A DNA stretch of 64,000 nt from Bifidobacterium asteroides DSM 20089 (GTDB lineage: Bacteria > Actinomycetota > Actinomycetes > Actinomycetales > Bifidobacteriaceae): NCBI RefSeq assembly GCF_002715865.1, contig NZ_CP017696.1:434001-498000 (forward strand), given 5' to 3'. The notes under the pieces are model-generated. The model did not search any database. It had not been told where the DNA came from and saw only the letters and a program-made list of their open reading frames with translations. A program made the position numbers and the translations under genes. Position 1 is the first letter of the stretch, and every line of letters starts with the position of its first letter. This document shows positions 42,571-52,365 of this stretch, piece after piece.

Positions 42571-44094
42571 TCAGCGATCCGGCTGCTCCCAGATGGTGCC
42601 CAGCCTGGCGATGGAGAGGGAATCTATCAGGGCCTTGCCTTCGCCGGATTCGGCAATCAGGCGGATGCCGCGCGGCCCTTCGGCGGGGAAGGAGTAGGAG
42701 GACATGATCTCCAGGCCGTCGTTGACGACGACCTCGATCGAGCCCCGGTCTACGATGATGCGCAGCTTGAGCTTGCCCGAGGACTGGTCGACGGGAGCCG
42801 TACGGTAACCTCGGTCCCCGTAGGTGTTGCAGTGGCGGTCAAGCACCACGCGGCCCAGCTGGTCGTCATAGCAGACCAGTGTATGGTCGCCGGATTGCGT
42901 CCTGTGGATCTCCAGACCGATGCGTTCGGCCTGGGACTTGTTCAGATCGATCTCCAGATTGATGTCGGCGGTCTGCGCATCCTCCACCAGATCCCGGCTG
43001 CCGTTGACCTCCAGTTCGATGGCACCGAAGTCCTGCCGGTCCTGGTCCAGGCTGGAGAACTCACGCACCGGTAGGCAGCGCAGGTGATCGCCGGCCAGGG
43101 TGACCTCGCGGGGCACCGTGAACTGGCCGCACCAGCCATCCTCCTGCATGGGGATGGGCTCGGTGAAGGGGCTCATCCATCCGAAGACCAGCCGACGGCC
43201 GTCAGGGGCCTGGAAGGTCTGAGGGGCATAGAAGTTATGGCCGTCATCCCAGAGGTGGAACTCTGTCTCCTGATGGAAGTCGCCGCCGGGCTGCCAGCTG
43301 CCGATCACGTAGCCGGCATTGTTGTGGTTGCGAGCTTCGAATCCGTGGGGCTTCAGGCCCATTGCCGAATAGCAGATCACCCACTTGTCCTCCAAGGGGA
43401 ACATGTCGGGGCACTCCAGCATGAAGACCTCAGGGTCGGGGTGCCGGTAAATCGCCCGGTCAAAGTTCCAGTGCTCCATGTCATTGGAGGTATACATCCA
43501 GATCTCGCCCCGATGGGCAGGTGTGCTGACCCCGAAGACCATGTACCAGAGCCCGCCCATCTTCCACACCTTGGGATCGCGGAAGTGCAGGATCTTGTCG
43601 TCGGGGCAGGGGACTACGACCCCCTTCTTTTCGAAGTGGATGCCGTCTGTGGAGACAGCCATGCACTGCTCCTGAAGATTGCCGTCATCTTCGTTGACCC
43701 CGTTGCGCCAGCGGTGACCGGTGTAGTAGATGGTCAGGCGGCCGTCGTCGCCCACCACGGCCGATCCGGAGAAGACCCCGTCCTTCTCGACCTCCAGGGT
43801 GGGCGCCATGGCCAGGGGCTCGCGCCTCCAGGTGACCAGGTCGGCGCTGGACACATGCCCCCAGTGCATGTTTCCCCACTCGCTCCCATAGGGGTTGAGC
43901 TGGAAATAGGCATGATAGCGACCCTTGTAGTAGCTCAGGCCATTGGGGTCGTTGATCCATCCGGCTTTGGATGCTATGTGGCACTGGGGATACCAGCGGT
44001 CATTGCGGGTGGCGAAGAGCCGATCGATGCTCTTCTGGGCCTTGTCCAGCTGAGCGCTCATATCGGCATTCTCCTTGTTTGTTGGCTGGTTCAT
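42571..44094 (-). CDS. Beta-fructofuranosidase (GH32, sucrose/fructooligosaccharide hydrolase)
   Basis: A 507-residue cytoplasmic GH32 enzyme. The nucleophile Asp lies in GWINDPNG, the transition-state Asp in HFRDPKVW and the acid/base Glu in MLECPDMF. The C-terminal beta-sandwich occupies about residues 350-500. No signal peptide is found, so it splits imported sucrose or short fructans. Two starts each have a ribosome site: ATG 44094 (AAAGGA, 7 nt) and ATG 44061 (AAGGAG, 9 nt); the latter gives a protein 11 residues shorter. It follows the CscB-like permease by 50 nt. The pair corresponds to the CscA/CscB arrangement known in bifidobacteria. Confidence 0.92.
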   Translation of the reverse strand: MNQPTNKENADMSAQLDKAQKSIDRLFATRNDRWYPQCHIASKAGWINDPNGLSYYKGRYHAYFQLNPYGSEWGNMHWGHVSSADLVTWRREPLAMAPTLEVEKDGVFSGSAVVGDDGRLTIYYTGHRWRNGVNEDDGNLQEQCMAVSTDGIHFEKKGVVVPCPDDKILHFRDPKVWKMGGLWYMVFGVSTPAHRGEIWMYTSNDMEHWNFDRAIYRHPDPEVFMLECPDMFPLEDKWVICYSAMGLKPHGFEARNHNNAGYVIGSWQPGGDFHQETEFHLWDDGHNFYAPQTFQAPDGRRLVFGWMSPFTEPIPMQEDGWCGQFTVPREVTLAGDHLRCLPVREFSSLDQDRQDFGAIELEVNGSRDLVEDAQTADINLEIDLNKSQAERIGLEIHRTQSGDHTLVCYDDQLGRVVLDRHCNTYGDRGYRTAPVDQSSGKLKLRIIVDRGSIEVVVNDGLEIMSSYSFPAEGPRGIRLIAESGEGKALIDSLSIARLGTIWEQPDR

Positions 44095-44144
44095 CCTTGA
44101 ATCCTTTCCGGTTGGATGGGTGCTGATGATGGCTGATGTGGGGA

Positions 44145-45437
44145 TCAGCCCTGGGTTACGGCGTTTTTTTGAGAGTCCCTGATGAAAGGATCGCCGTCAA
44201 CCTGTTGGTCGTCGCGCTTGAGCACGAAGATGCCGTAGATCAGGGCGATCAGCACCACCAATGAGATGGTGTAGAAGGTGATCCGATCGCCGACCCGGTC
44301 GTGGAGGATGCCCAGCGGGGTGGACATGGCCACCTGGCCGACCTGGGAGGCGATCTGGAAGCCCACCATGTAAAGGGTGGCGGACAGCTTGGGGTTGAAG
44401 TGCAGGGTGAAGTAGCGGAAGGCCGGCAGGCTGAAGAGCGGGACCTCGATGGAGTGGAAGAGCTTGACGATGGAGACCATGACCGGGTCGTGGAAGAAAC
44501 CGCACAGGCCAATCCTGGCGAACATGACCGTAGCCCCCAACAAGAGGGAGTTGCGCACGCCGATCTTGCGCATGATGACCGGAAACACGCCCATCATGGC
44601 CGATTCCAGAAACACTTGGAAGGAGTTGAGGATGCCATAGACCTCGTGGCCCTGTTCCGGGGTGGGGAAGAGACTGGCATAGTAGTTGGGGAACATCTGT
44701 TGGTCGAAGACGGTGTAGAAGGTGTTGGTGAAGACCACGAAGACGATCAGGAGCCACAGGGCGGGCATGCCCAGGACGTGGATCATGTCGCGCAGGGAGG
44801 GCTGGGACTTTTCGCCCTCGGGGGTGGACTCCCGCTTGATTTCCTCGCGCTGCTCATCGGGGATCCAGAAGGCGTAGACCAGGAGCATGCAAGCGCCGAA
44901 GGCGGATCCCAGCCAGAAGTTGATCATCGGGTTGACGTTGAAAGTAAACCCGGCAATCAGAGCCACAATGGCGTAGCCGAAGGAACCCCAGGCGCGGGAC
45001 TGACCGTATTCGAATCCGAATTTACGGCTGTACCGCTCGGTGATGGCCTCGATCAGGGAGCAACCCGACATGAAACCTGCGGATAGAACGACTGAACCGA
45101 GTACCGCGCCCAGGATCAGGTTGGAATGCATGAGGGGGGCGTAGACGAACTGCACGAAAGGTCCGACCAACGCCGCAATGGCCGCGATGAAGATGGCGAG
45201 CCTACGCTTTACCCCCAGCTCGTCCTGGATGACCCCGTAGACAAACATTATTATCAGTGTGCCCAAGGAGTTGATGGAGTAGATGTTGCCGACCTGGGCG
45301 TTGGTCATACCGAGGCCGTTGGTCAGCCAGGGCGAGTAGAAGGACCACCAGATGCCCATGGCGCAGAAGAAGAAGAATATTCCGGTGGAGGATTCCAAAT
45401 ATGATGGATTCCTCCATGCTGATGATTTGGCGGCCAT
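44145..45437 (-). CDS. cscB: Oligosaccharide:H+ symporter, CscB/LacY-like sucrose permease
   Basis: A 430-residue 12-helix MFS protein of the oligosaccharide:H+ symporter family. FFFFCAMGIWWSFYSPWL forms helix 1. The loop GVIQDELGVKRRL is the LacY/CscB form of the MFS signature, and FEYGQSRAWGSFGYAI is diagnostic. It lies in one transcription unit with GH32, so sucrose or short fructooligosaccharide uptake is likely. GGAGAGAGGGG precedes ATG 45437. The promoter at 45527-45555 carries two LacI-type operators. Confidence 0.88.
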   Translation of the reverse strand: MAAKSSAWRNPSYLESSTGIFFFFCAMGIWWSFYSPWLTNGLGMTNAQVGNIYSINSLGTLIIMFVYGVIQDELGVKRRLAIFIAAIAALVGPFVQFVYAPLMHSNLILGAVLGSVVLSAGFMSGCSLIEAITERYSRKFGFEYGQSRAWGSFGYAIVALIAGFTFNVNPMINFWLGSAFGACMLLVYAFWIPDEQREEIKRESTPEGEKSQPSLRDMIHVLGMPALWLLIVFVVFTNTFYTVFDQQMFPNYYASLFPTPEQGHEVYGILNSFQVFLESAMMGVFPVIMRKIGVRNSLLLGATVMFARIGLCGFFHDPVMVSIVKLFHSIEVPLFSLPAFRYFTLHFNPKLSATLYMVGFQIASQVGQVAMSTPLGILHDRVGDRITFYTISLVVLIALIYGIFVLKRDDQQVDGDPFIRDSQKNAVTQG

Positions 45438-45526
45438 GTTGCCCCTCTCTCCTTGTCACGCACCGCTTCTCCGCAGTGCCTTAAGGTCCGATGCACTTAC
45501 TGTGTGCAGAGCGAATCCTGGTAGGT

Positions 45527-45564
45527 ATAGTAGACCGTCAATCGATTTACGTCAAACGATTGAC
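45527..45564 (-). promoter_or_regulatory. Sucrose operon promoter with tandem 14-bp operators
   Basis: On the minus strand TTGACG (45555-45550), a 17-nt spacer and TACTAT (45532-45527) form the promoter. Two abutting palindrome-like sites cover it: GTCAATCGATTTAC (45537-45550) fills the spacer and GTCAAACGATTGAC (45551-45564) covers the -35. Their consensus is GTCAA-W-CGATTGAC. The adjacent LacI gene is the obvious binder. The remaining DNA of the 267-nt gap shows no other strong signal. Confidence 0.75.
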
Positions 45565-45704
45565 AATTGCTGTGTGAACCTGTGCACGATAAGCAACCAG
45601 CCGGGGATGCTGACCGATTGTAGATTGGTGCGAAGCCCGCCAGTATGCGACCTTGGTTCACCATCTTGCGACGGTGAGAGGGGTGAGGGAAGTGTGATTC
45701 TGGC

Positions 45705-46779
45705 TTAGCGGTTGGCCGGGTTCGGGTCCGAGGCTGCATCGAGGCGGGTGGAACCCTTGCGGATCAGAGCGCAGTGGATGCGCACCCCGCCAGCTTGATC
45801 GAGCGGCGGCAGGACGGCACGGGTTTTGGGCAGTGGCAGAGCAATGCGACGGGGGTTGATTTGTGCCAGCAGTCGCCGCACTGCCCAGAAGCCCATCTCG
45901 TAGTGGGGCAGTTCGACAGTGGTCAAGGGGGGTGCCGTGGTTTCGGCTACGACCTGGTGGTTGTCCACGCCTACCAGGTTCAGATCCTTGCCGATGATTA
46001 GATGGCGGGCGGCGGCGGCCTGGTAGAGGTAGAAAGAACGCGAATCATTGAAGCAGAAGACGCCATCGGGGTGCTGGTCGTCCATCAGATCATCTACCTG
46101 GTCCATGGCCTCCTGGTTGAAGCCCACCAGTCGGATCAAGGCCTGACTTGGCAGGTAACCCGGCTTCCTTGAGGGCGGCCTGATACCCTCGCATTCTGTC
46201 TTCCTGCGCGGGCAGATCCTGTGTGGTGCCCAGATAGGCCACTCGGCGGCAGCCTGATTCAATCAGATGGCGGGTGGCATCGTAGCCGATCAGAAACTCG
46301 TCGGGGGCGATGCTGGGGCAACGGTCTGCCCGCTCTACGGCGTTGACCACCACGGCAGGGCAGGAGCGCAGATCCTGGGGCAGGTCGACATTCTGGTTGT
46401 ACATCTTGGCGAAGAGGAAGCCATCCACCCCATAGCGCTTCAAAGCCTGGATCTGTTCGGATTCCCGGACGCTTCCATCTGTGGAGACGGTGAGAAGCAC
46501 ATATCCGCGCTCGGCTGCCGCATCCTGCGCGCCCTGAATGATGGCGCCTGCATATGGTGTGGTGGCTACCTCTTCGCTGATGAAGCCCAGCATGCCGGTC
46601 TTGCTGGTACGCAGTGACCTTGCCATGGGATTGGGCCGGTAGCCCAGGGTCTTGGCTGTGCTGCGCACCTTTCGGGCGGTTTCCGACTTGACCCTGCCCT
46701 TGTCGCGGCCGTTGAGCACCAGTGAGACCGTGGAGACGGATACGCCTGTGCGCTCGGCGATCTGCTTCATCGTGATCAT
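45705..46779 (-). pseudogene. LacI family repressor of the sucrose operon, frameshifted
   Basis: The first frame encodes the LacI HTH (MKQIAERTGVSVSTVSLVLNG) and the first half of the sugar-binding domain, then runs into YQAALKEAGLPAKSGLDPTGG and stops at about residue 229. The next frame continues the family sequence as ALIRLVGFNQEAMDQVDDLM, FCFNDSRSFYLYQ and LNLVGVDNHQVVAE to a natural end. The switch lies within about 46141-46165 and needs a one-base correction (an extra base relative to an intact gene). No long homopolymer is present there, which argues against a simple read error. A truncated product would bind DNA poorly because LacI dimerises through its C-terminal domain. ATG 46779 follows AAGG by about 9 nt (7 nt from AAGGTG read loosely). 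Confidence 0.85.
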
Positions 46780-46840
46780 GGGCACACCTTAACCTACTCA
46801 GGCGATTTCAGCCCGGCCGATCTTCAGTGAGAGTGGGCTT

Positions 46841-47176
46841 TCAGCGGTTCTCCCCGCCCAGGATCCGGTTGACCCGCTCTACCTTCTCGTGGATCTGATC
46901 CCGCTTGCCGGGACGGATGTCCAGCCTGAGACTGACCCCGGTCCGATACCCCTGCTCGGCCAGGACCCGTGTAGCCTCTTCCACGACCTCCATGACCCGA
47001 TGCAGATCCCCCTCGACAACGGTGCTCATGGCGTTGGTCTGGTTGGGCAGTCCCGAATCCCTGATGACCTTGATGACCTGGGCCACATAGGTGGACAGTT
47101 CCTCACCCTGACCAGAAGGTGCAATAGTGACTTCGGCTACGGTGTTTAGATAAGATGGGTCATTCATGTCGGGCAT
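46841..47176 (-). CDS. Thiamine-binding protein, MTH1187/DUF77 family
   Basis: A 111-residue ferredoxin-like-fold protein of the MTH1187/YkoF-like family (AEVTIAPSGQGEELSTYVAQ, TNAMSTVVEGDLHRVMEVV). Members bind thiamine or hydroxymethylpyrimidine. No thi genes are adjacent. ATG 47176 follows AAAGG by 8 nt. It is divergent from glyS over 196 nt. Confidence 0.85.
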   Translation of the reverse strand: MPDMNDPSYLNTVAEVTIAPSGQGEELSTYVAQVIKVIRDSGLPNQTNAMSTVVEGDLHRVMEVVEEATRVLAEQGYRTGVSLRLDIRPGKRDQIHEKVERVNRILGGENR

Positions 47177-47372
47177 ATCGGGAACCTTTCCGCATCGATT
47201 GGTGTTCGTAGGCAGGATGCCCGGTGTCCCCAGCGGTCACCTGCGCGGCCTCCCGCTCCTGCCTCGATGGTAGGCCTCTGCGCTGACAGCAGGTCACCCG
47301 CCGAAGGTATGCTGGAGTCCGGTCATCAGGTCGTATGCCCCGGCAGGGGCTCCCGAGCAGAAGGTGTGATCA

Positions 47373-48890
47373 GTGGCAGTATCGAAACTGGATGAGGTCA
47401 TCTCCCTGGCCAAGCGCCGAGGGTTCGTTTTTCCCGCAGGGGAGATCTACGGCGGGACGCGCTCGGCCTGGGATTATGGTCCCCTGGGCGTGGCCCTCAA
47501 AGACAACATCAAGCGTGAGTGGTGGCGGACCATGGTGGTCACCCGCGACGACGTGGTCGGCGTGGACACCTCGGTCATCCTGCCCACGGCGGTCTGGGAG
47601 GCCTCAGGCCATGTCTCCGTATTCAACGACCCCCTGATCGAGTGCCTGAACTGCCACAAGCGGCACCGGGCCGACACCCTGGAGGAGGCCTACGTCGAGA
47701 AGCACGGCCATGATCCGGAAAACGGCCTCAAGGACATCCCCTGCCCGGACTGCGGCACCAAGGGTCAGTGGACCGAGCCGCGCGACTTCAATATGATGCT
47801 GCAGACCCACCTGGGACCCGTCCAGGACGAGAAGAGCCTGCACTACCTGCGTCCCGAGACCGCCCAGGGCATCTTCGTGGACTTCAAGTCGGTCATGGCC
47901 TCCTCCCGCTCCAAGCCCCCCTTCGGCATCGCCAACATGGGCAAGAGCTTCCGCAACGAGATAACGCCGGGCAATTTCATCTTCCGTACCCGCGAGTTCG
48001 AGCAGATGGAGATGGAGTTCTTCGTCCACCCCGGCACCGATGAGGAATGGCATCAGTATTGGATCGACGCCAGGACCCGTTGGTACGTGGACCTGGGCGT
48101 CAAGCCCGAGAACCTGCGCCACTACGAGCACCCCAAGGAGAAGCTGGCCCACTATTCCAAGCGGACCGTGGACATCGAGTACCGGTTCGGCTTCCAGGGT
48201 TCCGAGTGGGGCGAGCTGGAGGGCGTGGCCAACCGCACCGATTACGACCTCAAGGCCCATGCCGAACACTCGGGTGAGGATCTGAGCTACTTCGACCAGG
48301 CCAGCGGGGAACGCTACATCCCCTACGTGATCGAGCCTGCCGCCGGTCTGACGCGCTCGCTGATGGCCTTCCTGGTGGATGCCTATGACGTGGACGAGGC
48401 CCCCAACACCAAGGGCGGGGTCGACCGGCGCACCGTGCTGCGTCTGGACCCAAGGCTGGCTCCGGTCAAGGCCGCCGTCCTGCCCCTGTCCAAGAAGCCC
48501 GATCTGCGGCGGGTCGCCCACGACCTGGCCGCGGACCTTCGCCAGAACGAGTGGATGGTGGACTACGACGAGTCCGGGGCCATCGGCCGCCGCTACCGTC
48601 GTCAGGACGAAATCGGTACGCCCCTGTGCATCACCGTGGACTTTGATACCTTGGACGACAAGGCGGTTACCATCCGCAACCGCGACTCCATGCAGCAGGA
48701 CCGGGTGGCCCTGGACCAGGTGGAGGACTATGTGCGCCGGGTCGTCGGCGAGCAGCGGGTGCGTTACCCCATGGGCCCGTCCGACCTGACCGGCGCGCGC
48801 GCCGCCGACGGTTACACGGATCTGGCCAGCGAGCCGGGCACGGACGAGAGCGAACCCATCAAGGTGGCCGAGGCCGGTGGCCGGTACTGA
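47373..48890 (+). CDS. glyS: Glycyl-tRNA synthetase, alpha2 type
   Basis: A 505-residue class II synthetase of the single-chain dimeric type. [17 protein letters not shown], a zinc cluster in [11 protein letters not shown] and [21 protein letters not shown] (motif 2 region) and [18 protein letters not shown] (motif 3) are clear. The anticodon-binding domain occupies about 380-480. GTG 47373 follows AAGGTG. TATGCT at 47308-47313 with CTGACA at 47283-47288 (19-nt spacer) is the likely promoter. No T-box sequence is present, unlike ileS. Confidence 0.95.
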   Translation: MAVSKLDEVISLAKRRGFVFPAGEIYGGTRSAWDYGPLGVALKDNIKREWWRTMVVTRDDVVGVDTSVILPTAVWEASGHVSVFNDPLIECLNCHKRHRADTLEEAYVEKHGHDPENGLKDIPCPDCGTKGQWTEPRDFNMMLQTHLGPVQDEKSLHYLRPETAQGIFVDFKSVMASSRSKPPFGIANMGKSFRNEITPGNFIFRTREFEQMEMEFFVHPGTDEEWHQYWIDARTRWYVDLGVKPENLRHYEHPKEKLAHYSKRTVDIEYRFGFQGSEWGELEGVANRTDYDLKAHAEHSGEDLSYFDQASGERYIPYVIEPAAGLTRSLMAFLVDAYDVDEAPNTKGGVDRRTVLRLDPRLAPVKAAVLPLSKKPDLRRVAHDLAADLRQNEWMVDYDESGAIGRRYRRQDEIGTPLCITVDFDTLDDKAVTIRNRDSMQQDRVALDQVEDYVRRVVGEQRVRYPMGPSDLTGARAADGYTDLASEPGTDESEPIKVAEAGGRY

Positions 48891-50055
48891 GACTGATCGC
48901 TTGACCCTGAAGGTTGCTCCGGTGCAGTTGGGCCCGATAACCGTGCCCGTACCGGTCATGCTTTCGCCCATGGCTGGCGTGACCAATTGGCCTTTCCGCC
49001 TGCTCTGCCGTGAGTATGGACCAGACGGACTGTATGTTGGGGAGATGGTGACGGCCCGAGCCCTGGTGGCGCGCAACCCCAAGGCCTTCCGGCTCTGCCG
49101 CTTCGCACCCAAGGAGAAGGTGCGTTCCCTGCAGCTGTACGGTGTGGACCCTCAGATCATGGAGCAGGCCACCCGGATGGTGGTTGATGCGGGCTGGGTC
49201 GATCATATCGACATGAACTTCGGCTGCCCGGTTCCCAAGGTCACCAGACATGGCGGCGGATCCGCCCTGCCCTGGAAGACCGACCTCTTCTCCGAACTGG
49301 TCCATCGGGTGGTCGCCGTCTGTTCGCCTGCCGGAATCCCCGTCACCGCAAAGATCCGTGTGGGCATCGACCATCAGCACGAGACCTTCCTGGAGGCGGC
49401 CCACATCGCCCAGGAGGAGGGGTGTGCCGCCATCACCCTGCATGCCAGGACCACGGCTGAGTACTACGGCGGCCATGCCGACTGGGACCGTATCGCCGAG
49501 CTGGTTCAGGCCGTGGACATCCCCGTCTTCGGCAATGGCGACATCTGGACCGCCGAGGATGCCTTGGACATGTTCGCCCAGACCGGCTGCGCAGGCGTGG
49601 CCATCGGTCGGGGCTGCCAGGGCCGTCCCTGGCTCTTTGCCGACATCGCCGCGGCCCTGGCCGGCTCGCCGGAACGGCAGGAGCCCACTCTGGGCCAGGT
49701 GGGTGCCATCATGGCCCGCCATGCCCGGCTCCTGGTCGAGTTCTACGACGGCGACGAGCGCATGGCCATCCACGATATGCGCAAGCATGTGGCCTGGTAT
49801 CTCAAGGGCTTCGCCGTGGGCGGCCAGGTGCGCCGCGATTTCATGTCCTGCGAGAGCCTGGAGGAGCTGGACCACTGCATCGCCGACCTTGACCAGGACA
49901 TGCCATATCCGCGGGCCGTGGCCGGCAAGCCCCGGGGTCGGGTACGGTATGCCAAGAAGGTCCGCCTGCCCTATGGCTGGCTGGATTCGCGGACCACCAC
50001 ACATCAGGAGCGCGAGACGCTCTTCGGTAACGACCCCATGGATGCCTCCTACTGA
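48877..50055 (+). CDS. dus: tRNA-dihydrouridine synthase
   Basis: A 392-residue FMN enzyme reducing uridine in tRNA D-loops. [17 protein letters not shown] binds [28 protein letters not shown] holds the active-site Cys, and [17 protein letters not shown] and [14 protein letters not shown] complete the barrel. The C-terminal helical tRNA-binding domain follows about residue 250. GTG 48877 overlaps the last 14 bases of glyS; a downstream start would cut into the family N-terminus. It is probably cotranscribed with glyS. Confidence 0.92.
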   Translation: MAGTETDRLTLKVAPVQLGPITVPVPVMLSPMAGVTNWPFRLLCREYGPDGLYVGEMVTARALVARNPKAFRLCRFAPKEKVRSLQLYGVDPQIMEQATRMVVDAGWVDHIDMNFGCPVPKVTRHGGGSALPWKTDLFSELVHRVVAVCSPAGIPVTAKIRVGIDHQHETFLEAAHIAQEEGCAAITLHARTTAEYYGGHADWDRIAELVQAVDIPVFGNGDIWTAEDALDMFAQTGCAGVAIGRGCQGRPWLFADIAAALAGSPERQEPTLGQVGAIMARHARLLVEFYDGDERMAIHDMRKHVAWYLKGFAVGGQVRRDFMSCESLEELDHCIADLDQDMPYPRAVAGKPRGRVRYAKKVRLPYGWLDSRTTTHQERETLFGNDPMDASY

Positions 50056-50283
50056 AGCCGGAAATGATCCCGTCACCAACCATGCGCATCCGGGTCTAGA
50101 ATCAGGGTTTAGAATACGGACAGAACGGCGTGGAGGTTCTTGGAGGCCAGGGCGGTTGGCTCTGACCTCCCGGGCCCTGGGCCCACGGCCGTCAGGGAGG
50201 GTCGGAACGCCTGTGGGCAAATGCGTGTTGGCGTATATGACCTGCGCTAGAGTTAAGCGTAACGTGAGTGACGGGAGCATACT
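50056..50283 (+). promoter_or_regulatory. ftsZ upstream region
   Basis: A 228-nt gap with no gene. It holds two TAGAAT hexamers 13 bp apart (50097-50102 and 50110-50115) that may be alternative -10 boxes, a G/C-rich hairpin with one bulge (50164-50203, GACCTCCC against GGGAGGGTC), and a second -10 candidate TAGAGT (50248-50253). GGGAG precedes the ftsZ GTG. More than one promoter is therefore likely. Confidence 0.4.
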
Positions 50284-51462
50284 GTGAGCGAGATTGCCCA
50301 GAATGACAATTTCAATGACAAGACCAACATCAAGGTTGTTGGTGTTGGTGGAGCCGGTGGCAATGCTGTCAATCGCATGATCGCCGAGGGTCTGCAGAAT
50401 GTCGAATTTGTGGCCATCAATACCGATGCCAAGGATCTCCTGCGCTCAGAAGCCGATGTAAAGATCTCCCTTTCTGATGCCAACAGCCGCGGCCTGGGAG
50501 CCGGAGCCGATCCGGAGAAGGGTGCCAAGGCCGCCCAGGACCATCAGTCCGACATTGAAGAGGTTCTCAAGGGCGCCGATATGGTCTTCGTCACTGCAGG
50601 GGAGGGTGGCGGCACAGGTACCGGTGCCAGCCCGCTAGTGGCGCGCGCGGCCCGTCAGCAAGGCGCACTCACCATCGCCGTGGTCACCCGGCCGTTCACT
50701 TTTGAGGGGCCCAGGCGATCCGCCTCCGCCGAATCGGGCATCGAGAACCTGCGCAAGGAGGTCGATGCCCTTATCGTTATCCCTAATGACCGGCTTCTGG
50801 ATCTCTCTGATCGCACGGTCTCGGTCATGGATGCCTTCAAGACCGCCGACACGGCCCTGTTGGCCGGCGTTCAGGGCATCACCGATCTGATCACCATGAA
50901 CTCCTACATTCATGTGGACTTCTCCGATGTCACTGCCATCCTGAAGGATGCCGGGACCGCCCTCTTCGGCATCGGCGCAGCCAGGGGCGAGGATCGAGCC
51001 ACCCAGGCCGCCGAAATCGCCATCTCCTCTCCGCTCCTGGAGGAGAGCATCGAGGGTGCCCATGGAGCCCTGATCAACGTGGCCGGCCCCACAGACCTGA
51101 GCATGCAGGAGGCCTCCGCCGCCGCCCAGCTGGTTCAGGATGCCATCCATCCCGAGGCGCAGATCATCTGGGGACTGGCCTTGGACGACGCTTACGGGGA
51201 CGAAGTGCGAGTCACGGTCATCGCAGCAGGATTCGATCCCACCCCAAAGAAGGACGAGACTCCAGCCCCTGCAGCGGACTCGACTACCGCTCCGACGGTG
51301 GCCACTCCGATCCAGGAGCCCCAGCAGCCGCTGACGACCCCGTCCGCTCAGGCGGAGTCGGAGTCCGATGAGACCTCCGAACATGATGTAGTGCCCCCCG
51401 CCTCCGGCGACGACGGCACCTCCGACCCGGGATATCTGGATATCCCTGACTTTCTGCGGTAA
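50284..51462 (+). CDS. ftsZ: Cell division protein FtsZ
   Basis: A 392-residue tubulin-like GTPase forming the division ring. VVGVGGAGGNAVNRM begins the GTP site, GEGGGTGTGASP is the tubulin signature and the T7 loop lies in ITMNSYIHVDFSDV. A Pro/Ala/Ser-rich linker (about 320-380) leads to the terminal DIPDFLR, the conserved peptide that binds SepF and other partners. GTG 50284 follows GGGAG. SepF, YggT and DivIVA follow on the same strand; ftsQ and mur genes are not in this window. Confidence 0.97.
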   Translation: MSEIAQNDNFNDKTNIKVVGVGGAGGNAVNRMIAEGLQNVEFVAINTDAKDLLRSEADVKISLSDANSRGLGAGADPEKGAKAAQDHQSDIEEVLKGADMVFVTAGEGGGTGTGASPLVARAARQQGALTIAVVTRPFTFEGPRRSASAESGIENLRKEVDALIVIPNDRLLDLSDRTVSVMDAFKTADTALLAGVQGITDLITMNSYIHVDFSDVTAILKDAGTALFGIGAARGEDRATQAAEIAISSPLLEESIEGAHGALINVAGPTDLSMQEASAAAQLVQDAIHPEAQIIWGLALDDAYGDEVRVTVIAAGFDPTPKKDETPAPAADSTTAPTVATPIQEPQQPLTTPSAQAESESDETSEHDVVPPASGDDGTSDPGYLDIPDFLR

Positions 51463-51480
51463 TCAGGCGAAGGAGCAGGT

Positions 51481-51948
51481 ATGGCAGGATTGATGAAGAA
51501 CGCAATGTCCTTTTTCGGCATGTCGGACGTCGTGGACGACGATGACGAGGACCTGGCCGACGATGACGAGGCCCGAGATGGCTTTGACACCGATCACTCT
51601 GTGACTCCCATGGCTCCGCAATCCACGTCCAGCAGCCAAGAGACCGAGCCCACGCCCTTCCAGAGCCGGATCAACCGCATCACCACCATCCATCCCAAGT
51701 CCTATGAGGATGCCCAGATGGTCGGCCGGGCCCTGCGAGACGGGGTGCCGGTGGTTCTCAACCTGACTGGCGTGTCCGAGTCGGTTGCATACAGGATCGT
51801 CGATTTTTCCGCCGGCGTGGTCTTCGGGGTACGTGGGTCCATCGAGCGGGTCACCCCCAGGGTCTTCCTGCTCAGCCCTGCCCAGGTCAACATCAAGGTG
51901 GAGGAGCCCGAGTCGGGCTCCTCGGCCAAGGGGCTTTTCGCCCAGTGA
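51481..51948 (+). CDS. sepF: SepF cell-division protein
   Basis: A 155-residue protein. The amphipathic N-terminus MAGLMKNAMSFFGM is the membrane anchor, then an acidic linker (DDDDEDLADDDEARD) and the SepF core (IHPKSYEDAQMVGRALRDGVPVVLNL to FLLSPAQVNI) that dimerises and binds FtsZ. In actinobacteria lacking FtsA/ZipA it is the main FtsZ membrane tether. It lies 18 nt after ftsZ. Confidence 0.95.
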   Translation: MAGLMKNAMSFFGMSDVVDDDDEDLADDDEARDGFDTDHSVTPMAPQSTSSSQETEPTPFQSRINRITTIHPKSYEDAQMVGRALRDGVPVVLNLTGVSESVAYRIVDFSAGVVFGVRGSIERVTPRVFLLSPAQVNIKVEEPESGSSAKGLFAQ

Positions 51949-51989
51949 CCGACGCCCTGGCAGCCGTGTCCGCAGGAGCCTAAAGACGC

Positions 51990-52274
51990 ATGCTTGTTCC
52001 TTTTCTTCGATACCTGGTAGACATCTGCATAGAGACCTACCTGCTCATCCTCTTCGTGCGGATGATCCTGGACTGGGTCTTGGTTCTGTCGCCCCGCTGG
52101 TACCCCCGTGGCTTCGTAGCCTCGCTCATTCGGGTCATCTATGCCCTGACTGAACCGCCCCTGCGCTGGCTGCGCCGGTACATCCCGCCCCTTCCCATGG
52201 GCAGGATTCAGCTCGACGTCTCCTTCATGGTCCTCTACGCCGCCCTGATCATTATCCAGGTGCTCCTGGGGTAG
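51990..52274 (+). CDS. YggT family membrane protein
   Basis: A 94-residue protein with two membrane helices. RYLVDICIETYLLILFVRMILDW and a conserved TEPPLRWLRRYIPP segment mark the YggT family, found next to sepF and divIVA in many Gram-positives. Its role is linked to division or osmotic tolerance and remains poorly known. Confidence 0.88.
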   Translation: MLVPFLRYLVDICIETYLLILFVRMILDWVLVLSPRWYPRGFVASLIRVIYALTEPPLRWLRRYIPPLPMGRIQLDVSFMVLYAALIIIQVLLG

Positions 52275-52365
52275 AGACAAGACCGCGGGTACGGCAGACT
52301 CCGTGCTAGCATGCAGTAAGAGAACACAATCGGGCTGGTTGGCCTGAAGCGAGGTGGAGAAACAT

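Noticed and set aside
47177-47372. T-box leader for glyS
   Set aside because: No T-box core sequence or suitable stem was found in the 196-nt gap.
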